Shown here piece after piece: positions 1-10,744 of a stretch of DNA of 64,000 nt. A model generated the notes under the pieces. The model ran no database searches and was not told where the DNA came from. It was given only the letters and a program-made list of their open reading frames with translations. Made by a program: the position numbers and the translations under genes. Source of the stretch: Stenopsyche tienmushanensis (Eukaryota; Arthropoda; Insecta; Trichoptera; Stenopsychidae); the NCBI GenBank assembly GCA_008973525.1, contig WACJ01000341.1, forward strand, positions 1 to 64,000, given 5' to 3'. The stretch's first letter is position 1. Every line of letters begins with the position of its first letter.

Positions 1-185
1 TATATGTATGCCTATACATAGCATAAAGCAACCACTACACTAATAACAAATATATTTTATTATATTTTACACAAAACACAATTACATATTTTAAAGCAAC
101 GCCCTCAAAATTTTGCTTGAAAACAGTATAAGTTTAAAAATAACCCTGTAGTTTTGTATAATATCCGATTAGCAAATCATCAATC

Positions 186-213
<28 letters not shown>
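186..213. repeat. (TA)n microsatellite
   Basis: About 14 TA units inside the Helitron head. The other copies have only four to five units, so this tract expanded in this copy. Confidence 0.9.
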
Positions 214-218
<5 letters not shown>

Positions 219-225
219 CAATGTG

Positions 226-245
226 TGTCTGTCTGTCTGTCTGTC
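226..245. repeat. (GTCT)n microsatellite
   Basis: Roughly five GTCT units just after the TA tract. The same tract is shorter and interrupted in the 45493 copy. Confidence 0.85.
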
Positions 246-821
246 CAAAATTTGCTAAGGTAAACAAAACCTTTTGTCAACCATGCCGAGAGGCGATAAT
301 GCTATCAATCTAATGTTTGTTCAAGCGCTCGGCTGCGCCAGCCAAGGCCGCGCTGGACGGCTGGCGCGTCGTGGTGCTCGGCGGGGAGCCAGTCGCTATA
401 CGAAGTGAGGGAGAGCGCACGCATCCTAACCTCTCACTCCCACACCAATACATCGCGTGGCTTTCCAACTAAGCAAGTGTTGCTAAGCAACCACATCCAA
501 ATCAATGAATAAACAAATCAGTCATTCATGTATTCTAAAAGCCAGTTGGATGCATCTTCACACATAACAAATCAATCAATAGCGAAATAAACTCCAGGAT
601 TCAACACGATACGAGGTGCTATCATTGCCTCAAAATATATTAAGGACGAATACGAACATCAAAATTTAAAAAAAAACTTCAACAATTTACAGTTCAGCGC
701 TAAAATTCATGAAACTACTTTCTTCGTAAAATTGATATAATTCTTAAACCAGCTAATAGATTGAAACAAAATTTTAGTGGTGCTCCAAAAGAGCTTACTG
801 CACCGATATATTCAAACAAAA

Positions 822-889
822 CAGTGGTTTTCAATATGTGATACGTTTATCAGCAAGATAAAATTCAAAAGTGATTTTTTGATATGCCG
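822..889 (+). mobile_element. hAT-type terminal sequence, copy 1
   Basis: Begins CAGTGGTTTTCAATATGTG, a typical hAT inverted-repeat start. About 65 bp are shared with 45933-46000, and more weakly with 55746-55820. No matching right end or 8-bp duplication was found, so this is a solitary end. Confidence 0.45.
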
Positions 890-892
890 TTT

Positions 893-1212
893 CCGGTATT
901 TGCACTCAGTTCTCGACTTGACGACTGCTGTTTCGAATGACTATATCCCTCTGTATCGTGAGCGGAGCCCAACCGTCGTATTGCGCGCGCATCCTTCCTC
1001 TTCCCGTCCCCGCAACTCCCACTTCACTTCAGCACACCAATATGCGCCAACATGGTGCATCCGCTAAACGTCTCGCAAAACAAATTGCGTACACAAACAA
1101 TACTTGTACTAATTCAAAAATGTTCACGTAGATGTGCTCAATAACCCCCTGAAGTTTCATCGCAATGGGACAAATAGACCACGGACAACTGACATTCGTT
1201 CAAATATATAGA
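893..1212 (-). mobile_element. Helitron-like fragment (head at 1212)
   Basis: Read on the minus strand it begins TCTATATATTTGAACGAATG at 1212. It continues through a stretch similar to 37690-37880, with shared words such as TTGTTTTGCGAGACGTTT and GATGAAACTT. The far end is not defined. The short open frames here (777-1131) look like chance frames inside the repeat. Confidence 0.4.
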
Positions 1213-3128
1213 TTCAAAAAACCCAAGAGCCTTCAAAGGAATCGATAAATCTACTTTAACGCTATTGTTGGAACAAAAAGCCATGGATGACACAATGTCT
1301 TTTCCAAGACTGGTTTGATAAATGTTTTATCTTATGATCTAAAGTAGTTTATTTACCTCCAAACACTACAAACATTCTATAGCCAATGGATCAAGGGTAT
1401 ATTACTAATTTCAACGTGCATTATTTAATCATTATTTTTGCCCAAGCAATTGAAAGAGTAGAAAAAAATCAGAATTTGAAAAAAATTAAAATAAACTATA
1501 ACATCAAACTATTAAAATGTAATAATGATATCAATTTTGATAGAAAAAATGTACTAGAAGAACTAATATTTTAGTTTTAATTCCTTTTTTTTAAGTACAA
1601 TTTAATTTGGAGACAGTATAGAGTACATAAATAAAATCCAATAATTTGAAAATATGGACCCATACACCTTCGAAGGTACGCCGCCTCATTAAGCATTCAC
1701 TCTCCCTTTTATAATGAAATTTATAAAGAAAAGAAACAGCAAACTATACATTTCATACTATTATTTGTATAAAATTAGACTTGCGTCCAAGGTGGCGGAA
1801 CGGAACTCCGTCGTAAGTCGAAAACTGTCTGTACAGTTAAATATCCTGATTCAAAGCTCGTATCGTGGAAATATCCGCCTGTGTCCATAAGGAGCCCATG
1901 TTGTTCGAGCAAATTTGACATTGGAACTGGTCATAAGTCAGCATTCCAAAAATCAAAACATTCGAATAAAAAACTAGAAAAACGAGAAAAAGTCTTCTAC
2001 AAAACTCATTAGCATTATCGCATTCGACAATATGCGAAAGGCGTGGTGTCGATCAGTGTTGATCGGTTCGTCTGATATCTGGCAAGTCGTGTAACTGTTA
2101 AATAATGCGGTACTGTGTGTCTTTTCGCTTGTGGTTTCAAAATGTGTCTTTCATCCGACATTCCTCTTTAATTGTCCAGACATTTCCACTCCAAGCACGA
2201 AGCTTAGTTACTAATGCAGACAAATAAAACTGGTACGAACACAAAGCTGCATCATAAGCGCATTCAGACTCTTCCATCTGTCAAAGGAACGACTGGGTTA
2301 TTTACATCCACAGTTTTGCTCCCATTGTCTCTTCACAATGTCCTCTCAAAGCCAACCCTCAACGCCTTTTGTAGCACATCCGCCAAATGAAGTTTTTATT
2401 ACGCGTCGTTATAGAACTTCGAGACCGGGCGCGCTTTATCGCGTCCTTAAAAACTGCACACCCCACGCCCATCCATCTCCCGTACGCAGTGTTACAGTGT
2501 CAATTTCTAGCCCGGGGCTATTCGGGGGGGAGCTATTTAAATGCTCCCCCACAAATTTCCTTCCATTACCTGCTTTACAACCGATAGTAGACTCCCGCGG
2601 GGAGTACGACGTTAAGTGCTCTCATTGTCAATATTGCTGCTCGCAGGAGATACTTTAATTTTTATTGGATGTCCATTAAATGCTGCCTCTCCGATTCGCC
2701 TTTCACCGCAATGTTTTCTTTTGTGAAATCACCTTTTCTTGACGAATTCCCTTTAAGCTCCACTCGAACAGAAACGGGCGACCTATTGATCGAGCTTTAA
2801 GTACGGATCGATGTTCTGGAAGTCCCCGGGAAAAGCAATTCAATTAAACTCAGATTACCTGAGAGACGATTAACCCTGCAAATATTTAAGAGAAATAAAT
2901 TGCAATTTTGTTTATAAAAAAATCAACAGAACTGATTGAATCCTTTGATCAAGACATTTTACGAAAGCAATTAAGCAATGAAAATAACTCTTAATAGCCA
3001 CCAGTCATTAAAAGTATTCAAATGAGTCTCAAGCATCTTTTTTATATTTCTAAACAACATGATATCCTTGAATTAAGTCTTTAATAAAGTAGGGATTTTT
3101 TAATATTTAACGATGAACCGCATAAATT
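1213..3128. other. AT-rich non-coding stretch, probably intron
   Basis: No motif-bearing frame, RNA gene or clear repeat was seen. An open frame at 2338-2658 (106 residues) matches nothing I recognise and lacks convincing splice borders. The stretch lies upstream of the first visible exon of the + strand gene, so it is probably intronic. Confidence 0.4.
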
Positions 3129-3482
3129 TACGAGGGTAGTCCCAGAAGAACATAGCCTTCTTATAGCTCGATACACTTTTTCCAGCGATATTTAATAGCT
3201 TCAATACCCTGTTTATAGTGAGAGTCATTTAGCTCCTCAAAATAGTCATCAACCATCAACTCCATTTCTTTATTTTGGCAAATCTTTTAACATTTTCGAG
3301 TTTGGAAAAAGAAAACAGTCCGAGAGGGTTAAATCTGATGAATAGGATGCTTGAGGAAGCAATTGACCCTTGCAGATGAAACATCGCCAAACACTCGATT
3401 GAAACGGCGCTGTTTTTTTTCAATTGTGAGCAAACGCGGCACTCATCTTGCGCACGGCTTTCTCGTGTATAAATTTTCACAC
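3129..3482 (-). pseudogene. Mariner (irritans-type) transposase remnant with terminal repeat
   Basis: The plus-strand edge CGAGGGTAGTCCCAGAAG is the terminal repeat, seen as its complement at 43652 and 57345. Read on the minus strand, the middle encodes a degraded KPCARxVPRLLT-like block (3480-3420). After a large internal deletion comes the C-terminal YFEELNDSHYKQGIEAIKYR block near 3250-3170. Both blocks are typical of irritans mariners (Himar1 group). It is broken by deletion and stops. Confidence 0.7.
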
Positions 3483-3685
3483 AACATAAATAGCAATTAA
3501 TGCATATAAACCCTGTTTTAAGCCACTGATTATATATATACTCAATTATCAGGATTCATGTGGCATACATGAACGTTCGGAATTCCTAGACGAGAATCAA
3601 AATGCCACAAATTTTACAAAACATTTTTAGCCTTTAACGGACAAAAAACTTTTAATTCTAATTATATAAAAGTCTGTATACTTGG

Positions 3686-3752
3686 GTCTGTTTTTATGCG
3701 ATAGATACGTTCCACAAGGAGTCGCATATAAAAAAATCGCATAAAAAAAGAC
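3686..3752. repeat. Short inverted repeat, possible MITE remnant
   Basis: GTCTGTTTTTATGCGA at 3686-3701 pairs with TCGCATAAAAAAAGAC at 3737-3752 with one mismatch across a 35-bp loop. A third CGCATAAAAAAAG lies near 3823. No duplication of flanking bases is obvious. Confidence 0.5.
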
Positions 3753-3759
3753 TGAGGGA

Positions 3760-5277
3760 TAGGTTCCATTATTTTTAAAAACCGCATAACTTCAAATCAA
3801 TGTGATAGAATGCATCAAAAATCGCATAAAAAAAGTTTATAAAAATTCCGACTCTTCATGTGACATGCCCTAATACAATACATCTTTTTAAAGCCAAAAT
3901 TCTAATAGTCTATCTATCAATATGCCTTTAAAAATTAAATGATTTCGGAATATAATAAATAGAATTAAGCTCCCATCATAACGATCATAAATGATATGGA
4001 AAATACTCCATTTAAAACATCTCCAACTCTAAATATCTATAGCTCATATTTCATCCGTTCTTAATAGTACATACCATTTATCATTTCATACGCTTATTTC
4101 TCATAACAATACCGCAAATTTTCAACATTTCCTTTGTACATCACATAATTTAAGTCTAAATTCTACAGTTATAGCTTCATGAATGAAAATTATTATTCAT
4201 ATGAATTTCATGTGGGAAATCGCCTCGGGAATAACGATTAGCATCCAGAGGATTAATTAGGATGAGACTTTATTGATCGCCTCAGTATTTAATTTTTCAA
4301 ATAAAAAAAGACTAAATCTGGATCGAGCATTAAAATTTGTTAACTGACGCGTCCTAAATAAGGATCTTCCGGGACCCCATACGAATTAAGTCGGGAATTC
4401 CGCATTTAAATGAAATGCCATATTATTTTCATTATACACGGAAGAATATTCAATTCGCCGGGTATTCAGATGCGATTTCGATCCTACTCCTCTATATTTA
4501 ATTCACGTGTCTGGATACATTTCGCTCCCTCTCTGTGTACATATTTGCTTGCCGAATTCAAACCGAAGCTTTAATATTTGATCTCAATAATCGATTCCGT
4601 CGCCATCGGAGGACGACAGATGGGAAAACCGTGTTAATTACAAATTGCGGACTGATCCCCTTCTAAACATCATCACTTATTTACACATGTGCCCATTGGT
4701 GGAATGCATCGAATTTGAAGACCGCCGTTCCATCGAACGGTCAACGATTCCGGAATAAATTTAAATCCAAAAATTACCTGTCAAAACCCGGGTTTTACAG
4801 CATAGTCTGGAATTATAAACGGCGCATTCTTAGGGACTCGTTTGTAGCCTTTGGAATTCGAAAGGAGAGGACATATTTTTTGGAGGAGAATCTTCGATGG
4901 GTTATTTATGTTGTCGCTTCGTTAGATTAAACGCCGATTAACACATTGTCCGCCGGGAAGAATGCTGATGATGCACTCAGATATCGATATTTTACTGTCG
5001 TTAAACTTTAAGCGACTGAAATTAATATTTGTTAATGCGAGCTTACACACTTTATTGTGTAAACATTGATGGATTGCTTATGTAAATTTGATTTGGAGGA
5101 ATAAAAGTCCTATAATTTAGTTGATAGCGAAGACCTACTGAGGTCACGATTTGGACTAAAATTTCACCAGTGTTATCTAATACAACTCCACACTACAAGG
5201 CCACGCGGGTTCGTTCTGCTATCGGACCGTGATGGAACCGAACAAATGCTATGGAGGTGGTTGGCTGCGAATAGAAA
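3760..5277. other. AT-rich non-coding stretch, probably intron
   Basis: Nothing recognisable. The 71-codon frame at 4715-4930 has no known motif and no splice support. Confidence 0.4.
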
Positions 5278-5279
5278 TA

Positions 5280-6169
5280 CAGTAGACCCGCGGTAATCAT
5301 AGTAATATAGACAACATAAGGTTTCATATTATAGATTTAACATCAAAAACACAATAAATACAGCAGTTATCTAATATAATCTAATATATAAAAATGAATT
5401 GGGTTTTGTTCGTTCGAAATGCGCTGCCATACCGTTCATCGGATTGCGATAAAACTTCGTCCACTTATTGCTAAGGATACCGCGAGTAACATAGGCATAG
5501 TCATGTATAAAAATCAGTGTGTGTTTGTCCGTATTTAATGCGCTGCCATACTGTTCGTTTGATTGCGATAAAACTTTGCCAACTTATTGTTTGCACTTTC
5601 TCAAATAATATAAGTGTAGTACAATTAACTTACAGTAGATCTTATACATAAAAATCAATGTCTTATCATTCCTAATTAAACAAAATAATCAAATTTCAAA
5701 CGATATTTTTAGAATTATTACTTCTGTGGCAGCAACGCGCCGGGTACCACCTAGTAAAAAATAAAAACCTGTTAACGTCATCAAACGTTTTTAATGATAA
5801 TTTTTGAAGCATTTTAACTATTCCTTGCTAGCTAGTCTTCTTTTTTGTTATCTCCTTGTGAAAAAAAACTTTACTTTCAAGGCCAATATGGGCTCAAAAA
5901 TAGGTATATGTCTGTTTCTTTTCTGAAGAAACCATATTATACAGAGTTTCTTTCCGCCCCTGGATGTTTAGCGTTCTTAAAAGTTTGCCTATTGTCTGGC
6001 CTACAATCAATGGTGCAGATGAACTTTTGAATGTTTTCGCAATTTTTATTTTATTTTGTATTCTTTTGAATTTTTGACGTTGACGAAGCTTTACCCTATT
6101 CTTGTATTGGGATGTCGGAATACAGGGGGAGCCAGATTAAACTGCGGCCGGATTACCGCAGGTCTACTG
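5280..6169. mobile_element. pogo/Tigger-like DNA transposon remnant
   Basis: CAGTAGACCCGCGGTAATC at the left edge and its near-perfect complement at the right edge form inverted terminal repeats. Both are bounded by TA (5278-5279 and 6170-6171), the target duplication of Tc1/mariner/pogo elements. CAGTAGACC resembles Tigger ends. On the minus strand near 6025-5960, PLIVGQTIGKLLRTLN weakly recalls the PLVIGKS block of pogo-type transposases. A Helitron-like element at 5370-5754 sits inside. The superfamily call is an inference from the ends and this weak match. Confidence 0.55.
5370..5754 (+). mobile_element. Helitron-like element, copy 2
   Basis: Starts TCTAATATA with a TATAAAAATGAATTGGGTTT head and ends GCGCCGGGTACCACCTAG, then T. 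TC at the left, CTAG at the right and a short GC-rich stem before the end are Helitron hallmarks. The head is duplicated inside: TATAAAAATCAGTGTGTGTTT near 5505 and TACATAAAAATCAATG near 5645. These are either nested insertions or head-to-tail copies. No Rep/helicase coding is present. Confidence 0.65.
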
Positions 6170-6171
6170 TA

Positions 6172-6749
6172 TTCTTTATTACGACGAGAAAGACAGATAG
6201 ATCTGGCCATGGGAAAGATGTCTTCCCGCAGCCAAGGCTATCCGACAACTCCCATCTCCTGCACGTCACAATCGGATCGAATAAAAGATAATTGATCGCT
6301 CTTGTGTCTGCAACACCAAAAAAGACATTGTTGATATATTGCTGTTAAATTGACATATTGCGTCTGAAGAGAGACGGAAGATTTCACTGTTGATCTGAAT
6401 AATCAAAGATGCTACAAATACAAATAAATTTAAGAATCTATCACTAGAATTATAATGTTTGCGGCTATAGACGCGTATGGCCTGTGCTGATGATTTGGCA
6501 AAATGGGGATAGATAAAAGGGGGTAAAATAATTAGTACATAGAGCTGATATTTAATGCCAAATTTAAACTTAATTATATGATCTTATATATTCCAATGAA
6601 CATGTTGAATGGGTCTTCTTGAATCCGCCGCGTAGGTTAAAAAGGCGGTCGCTGATATTCGTTAGTCCTGTCGTCCCCAGCACCCTGGGCGAAGCCATTA
6701 CCGCCTGTCACTTAATATTATGAATGTTGTATGATTCTTTTTATTGCAG
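6172..6749. other. Intron sequence before the first visible exon
   Basis: No repeat or frame of note. It ends in the pyrimidine-rich acceptor TTCTTTTTATTGCAG at 6735-6749. Confidence 0.5.
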
Positions 6750-7115
6750 AGTTGCAGCGGCAGTAGCGGCGGAAGTGGCGGCGGCGGCAGCAGCCTGGAG
6801 GCCATGCTGGGCGGTTCTCAAGCCAGCGGCAGCGGTGTAGGCGGCGGAGGCGCCTCCTTGTCGTCTCCAGAGAGCGCCTACTCCACGGGTTACTCCACCG
6901 ATGGAACGTCGCCAGGCGCCTCTTTCCCACCCGAATATTACATTAATATCCGCACCGGGACACACTATTTCCAACAGGGGACCGCCCGTCAGGTGACGGC
7001 GCCCCCGGTGCCGCCCCCTGCGCGTCCGGTGCCCCCACCGCGACCGCCGCCCAAGCAAGTCGACTTCATACTGGACCACACTTCGCCGGCGGTACCGAAG
7101 AAGGAGCTACCAAAG
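6750..7115 (+). CDS. Host gene, exon A: Gly/Ser-rich and proline-rich segment of an unidentified scaffold-like protein
   Basis: The first coding exon visible in this window, 122 codons, phase 0 at both ends, bounded by TATTGCAG and AAG|GTAATT. Residues 1-45 are Gly/Ser-rich. A conserved-looking block follows, SPESAYSTGYSTDGTSPG then PPEYYINIRTGTHYF, and then a polyproline stretch (APPVPPPARPVPPPRPPPK) that could bind SH3, WW or EVH1 domains. The block ends with VDFILDHTSPAVPKKELPK. Codon choice is GC-rich, unlike the AT-rich surroundings, which supports real coding. The 5' part of the gene lies upstream of 6750, possibly outside the window. I do not recognise the family; a cytoskeletal or synaptic scaffold is only an inference from composition. 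Confidence 0.8.
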
Positions 7116-8659
7116 GTAATTCACTCGCTATTTATATTTTACTCATAAATTCAGATTTTTCTCCGGAAAATTCACCATTTTTTTTCCTTTTCGTCCGTCG
7201 GTCCGTATTTCCTTCTCAGGCGAGCGCGTGAAAATAAGAGGAAAAAAAGGCCTCTTTCAAGGATTCGACATTCATCTTTATTCGGGAGAGTACGATCATC
7301 CTGATTTATAGCCTATTTCCGGTCACGCCGCTCTATATACGCGGTATTTTTTAAAATAAATTTACGACCCTTCTCTTTTCGAATATTTTTCTTCTCTCAA
7401 CACCGCGAGCGCGGGCCTTCTTTTAAAATATTTAATTAAAATATCAAAAGATCGATGGGCTTCCATCCGAGTCTGAATGCTGGCACTTTACGAGGCAGAT
7501 GTGCCATAAAAAGTGACAACACAATTGAAAATCATTTTTACGATGTGCGACCGCTGGTAACCCCAAGCGCGCTGCGTGGGTTAACGTCGTCGTAAAATTT
7601 AATACATTTTTTAATTTTATCAAGTTTATTTATTGACGCTTTCAATGGTCGTCGATGACTGAAAAAATCATTTATGCTACGGAAAAAGATAATAAATTTA
7701 ATATATTACTGCAATACATAGGGGTTTTCTATACAATATCGCCTAATGGCGAGTAGAGTGTGGGAAAAATTCTGTCTTCTCCCTTAAAAAAATACTTTAT
7801 CTCTTATAACTATTAACGATTTAAGGACATGGAATATAGCATTGTCATTTAATCCATTCAATGAGCAATAATTATCATCATCATCATAGTGCAGCCACAA
7901 TGTCCATTGCATGACTAGGATTCAGAAAAGGATTCAATGAAGAATCTCAGATTTACTCCTCTATAGACACCTATATAAAAAGGCAGTGTATTCACCATTT
8001 GCATCAACATTTATCCATGAGAAAGCTCTGTTCAAAGTGAGTATCGCGCTTGCTCATATTCAATCAAAAACAACGCGTCCAAAATTCGGAGCGCTGTTTA
8101 AGCGCAATAAAATGATGCGATATGTGACAATGGATGAAATATAAATCCATTACTGCACTCCAGTCAATTTGACAGTCAGCTGAGTGGACAGCACCGGCGA
8201 AAGATGCCTAAAAAGCCATCAATAACAAATATTATATGGCCGTTATTGGTGTTTTTGCATAAATTCTAATTGTGGCTACAAGTTGTTTTATTAATAAAAT
8301 ATTCAAAGATTTTCATCGTCCAATGCCAAATAAATTATATCGGATTCAGACTAAGATATCGAAATAAATGAAGATCAGCTTATGGTGCAACCTAAAATTA
8401 AATTTACTCGAGCTCATCAGCATCATTTTAGTATATTTAAAATGATAAAGTGGTAGCCCACGAGCAGAAATGTTCACTAAATAATAAAAAACGACGGCAA
8501 ACCACTTTGCTATGCAAGTAATCTATTGAAAAACTTTCATTTTATTATATTTTTCATAAATTTAATAAAATGTAAGCTGTACGGAAATATTTTTTGTTTT
8601 TTCATCCACCTCGTTGTTACTTTATAAATGCATAAACGCTGTAAATTAGCAATCATTAA
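7116..8659. other. First part of the 3.15-kb intron (7116-10268)
   Basis: AT-rich, with no recognisable gene or repeat. The whole intron runs from GTAATTCACT to TTTCATACCTATTTCAG and contains the mariner remnants and hairpin module listed below. Confidence 0.5.
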
Positions 8660-8862
8660 GGTATTAGCAATCAGCTTGATACACTTTTCCCAGATTTATT
8701 GTATTATTTCCCACTTTTACTGCTGTGAAACATCCTCACAATGCTGTTTTTGTTCCATTGTTAGCAATACCCATCATGCGCACAGCTTTGTCATGACCAA
8801 ATTTTCAGTCAATATGCGCTGTATAGCACTTCTTGAAATATTTATTGTGTCTACTAAGCAAT
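8660..8862 (-). pseudogene. Mariner (irritans-type) fragment
   Basis: Read on the minus strand it gives HRILTENL-like sequence followed by a degraded KLCA...LLTMEQKQHC block and FHSSKSG. This matches the N-terminal/central part of irritans mariner transposase found also at 28440-28690. It is short and broken, and lies in the intron of the host gene. Confidence 0.55.
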
Positions 8863-8879
8863 TTGAACTTTAACTCATT

Positions 8880-8985
8880 GATCGCGAGGCGCTCATTCGC
8901 CGTATCAGCGATCCGAAAAATGGACCGGTTGGGCATATAGACCTTATAGCTACTCTATCCTCTTTTAGTATTTTATTTTAACATT
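8880..8985 (+). repeat. Hairpin module, copy 1
   Basis: GATCGCGAGGCGCTCATTCG, then a stem region (CGATCCGAAAAATGGACCG), then GGTTGGGCATATAGACC. Read on the plus strand it encodes DREALIRRISDPKNGPVGHI. The same module occurs at 13860, 23458, 41205 (minus strand) and 43290. The element type is unknown. Confidence 0.6.
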
Positions 8986-9029
8986 TTCGATGATAAATGC
9001 GTATCCGGGGTCTTCTATGATCTGTACGA

Positions 9030-9205
9030 TCTTGCGCACAGCTTTCTCATGTCAAATTTTTTAGTCAATGCAATGTATAGCACATTTTTGAAATCCCTAT
9101 CATGTCTGCTAGCTCGCGCACTTTCAATCGGCGATCGTCTAATACAATTTTGTGCATTTTCTTCGCCATGGCGTGGTCACCTTATTTGGCCTCGTTTAAA
9201 CTCTG
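9030..9205 (-). pseudogene. Mariner (irritans-type) N-terminal fragment
   Basis: On the minus strand: an EVTTPW-like start, then frameshifted KCTKLY/LDDRRLKVRELADMIGIS-like coding, the helix-turn-helix region of irritans mariners. It ends in MRKLCA at 9030 beside the hairpin module. Confidence 0.55.
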
Positions 9206-10268
9206 CCACCTGAAAATGTAAATGCTAATAGTCCACTCCAAAAGGGTTGATTAACAACACAAAAATACTACAGGTGTGTGATGAATATAGAATAATTGCC
9301 GTGTATTATCCTCTGGGTTGACAATCATTTGGGTCGAAGACAATATAACTTATTTAGCATTTTCCATCGTTCAAATTGCTAAACTTTTGTTCCTTAATTA
9401 CTGCTCACGAATGGGCACTAATTTTGCAGACACATGTGTCCGTGCGGAGAATAAGTATGGCATGCGTGTTGCTCATCCGTCCGAAGTGTGAATTTCATCA
9501 TGAATATTCAAATGGATGACTTTTAGCGCTCCAGGGCTTTGAAAATACGCGACAACTAACTTTGTCTGATAAAACAAATTTATGCGCTGGAAGTCTATTC
9601 CGAGGATATGCTCAGACCCTGTCGGAGACGTGAGTGCTTTTAAGAGGATGCGGTGTGAACCTATTAAATTCTGAGGACAGCGTCGTCCTTTGTCACACTT
9701 GACTCGCATCGACCTTCTTTATGAAGTAATTCAGCGCCTCCGTAGGAATAAATTATGTACTATCGACTAATTCAGCTAGTTTATATGGCTCATCATGAGC
9801 GACAAAAATAAAAGGTGGTAGATGCAATTCGTTTCTAAAAATGGTCTACATATGAGGTTTAGTCACTCTAGCTGAAAACCGGTACGGCATAGCGAACTGA
9901 TGAGCAAGTGAGACGAAGAAGGAATAATACGATTTCGATTGATAAAAAAAGATCTGGCAACGTTCTGCAAAAGCAACACAGCCGGTAGCCGTGACTGAGG
10001 GGTCCTTATTTGGATTGCAGACCGGCTTTTCAAACCCCGGTACCCAGGACTATGTGTACGTAACAATAGTAATGGTTGAAAGCCAACAGCAGACGGCACG
10101 CAGCAATTAAACACTGCTTGTTTGCCCAGACTCTACTATTGTACAAACACAGACTAGGTGAAGTATCATCAGTCAAGTAAATGGCACTCGTCGAACAATC
10201 ATCCCATCTAGCACCCAATCTGATCAATTCTAAATAATGTGTATTAATTGATTTCATACCTATTTCAG
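9206..10268. other. Remainder of the 3.15-kb intron
   Basis: Minus-strand frames at 9473-9709, 9863-10114 and 10030-10326 have no known motif. The last overlaps the next exon and is a shadow. The intron closes with CATACCTATTTCAG. Confidence 0.45.
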
Positions 10269-10669
10269 CGCTGCCTTCCTCCCGGACACAGACGATCCGA
10301 GTCCTGCGACGTCGGAAGATCGCCACTGGTGAAGATTCCGGTACCCGTGGAAGAACCCACGTCTTTGATTCCCGTCCCTAATATAGCGTTAAGTGCTTCG
10401 CCATCGCCGAGACAAAGAAGCCGCATCAGGACAAATCCTTGGGTGCCAAATTCGGTAGTGGGAACAGCCAGTTCCAGCTCCAGTTTTGGACGACCCAATG
10501 GCGTAGACGAGAACTGCAACGCCAGCACATGTTCCTCCAGCGGAAACGGATTCAAATCTGGAAGCGGAAGCGACAGCACTGCAAAGAAACAACCCCTACC
10601 ACACCCACGAGAGCCAAAAAAGAGTATACTCGTCGCCTGCAAGGAAAACAGTCCAGTCGTTCGAAGCCC
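10269..10669 (+). CDS. Host gene, exon B
   Basis: 133.7 codons, entering in phase 0 after TATTTCAG and leaving after two bases of a proline codon at CC|GTAAGG. The frame continues from exon A. It reads RCLPPGHRRSESCDVGRSPL near the start, then IPVPVEEPTSLIPVPN, a Ser-rich SVVGTASSSSSFG, and KKQPLPHPREPKKSILVACK near the end. The segment is basic and Ser/Pro-rich, probably disordered. Residues 123-256 of the visible 915-residue C-terminal part. Confidence 0.8.
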
Positions 10670-10744
10670 GTAAGGATAAACGACATATTCAATCACCACA
10701 TATTTTCATAGCATCAATTCTAATTCGCCTATTTTACATTTCAG
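10670..10744 (+). other. 75-bp intron between exons B and C
   Basis: GTAAGGATAA donor and TTACATTTCAG acceptor, AT-rich. Removing it restores a CC|A proline codon and one open frame. Confidence 0.8.

Larger units (their letters stand above)
184..621 (+). mobile_element. Non-autonomous Helitron-like element, copy 1 (3' end not clear)
   Basis: It starts with TC followed by a TATATA run and AAAATCAATG, the head shared with the copies at 30970 and 45493. It then has a CTGT/GTCT microsatellite and a GC-rich core ending in the motif GAAGTGAGGGAGAGCGCACG near 405. The core and the following 200 bp match the 45493 copy almost base for base up to about 621. No CTAG end is visible, so the right edge is where similarity to the other copy stops. 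The Helitron assignment rests on the TC...CTAG ends of the 30970 copy. No coding capacity is seen. Confidence 0.6.

Noticed and set aside
2338..2658. 106-codon open frame upstream of the host exons
   Set aside because: No motif, an overlapping second frame, and no splice sites in phase with the host gene.
6718..7079. Arg-rich antisense frames over exon A
   Set aside because: Complements of Gly/Pro-rich codons in the real exon. They cross the splice acceptor.
10265..10699. Antisense and alternative frames over exon B (144 and 98 codons on the minus strand, 90 on the plus strand)
   Set aside because: Shadows of the Ser/Pro-rich coding exon. The exon frame joins both neighbours through consensus splice sites.
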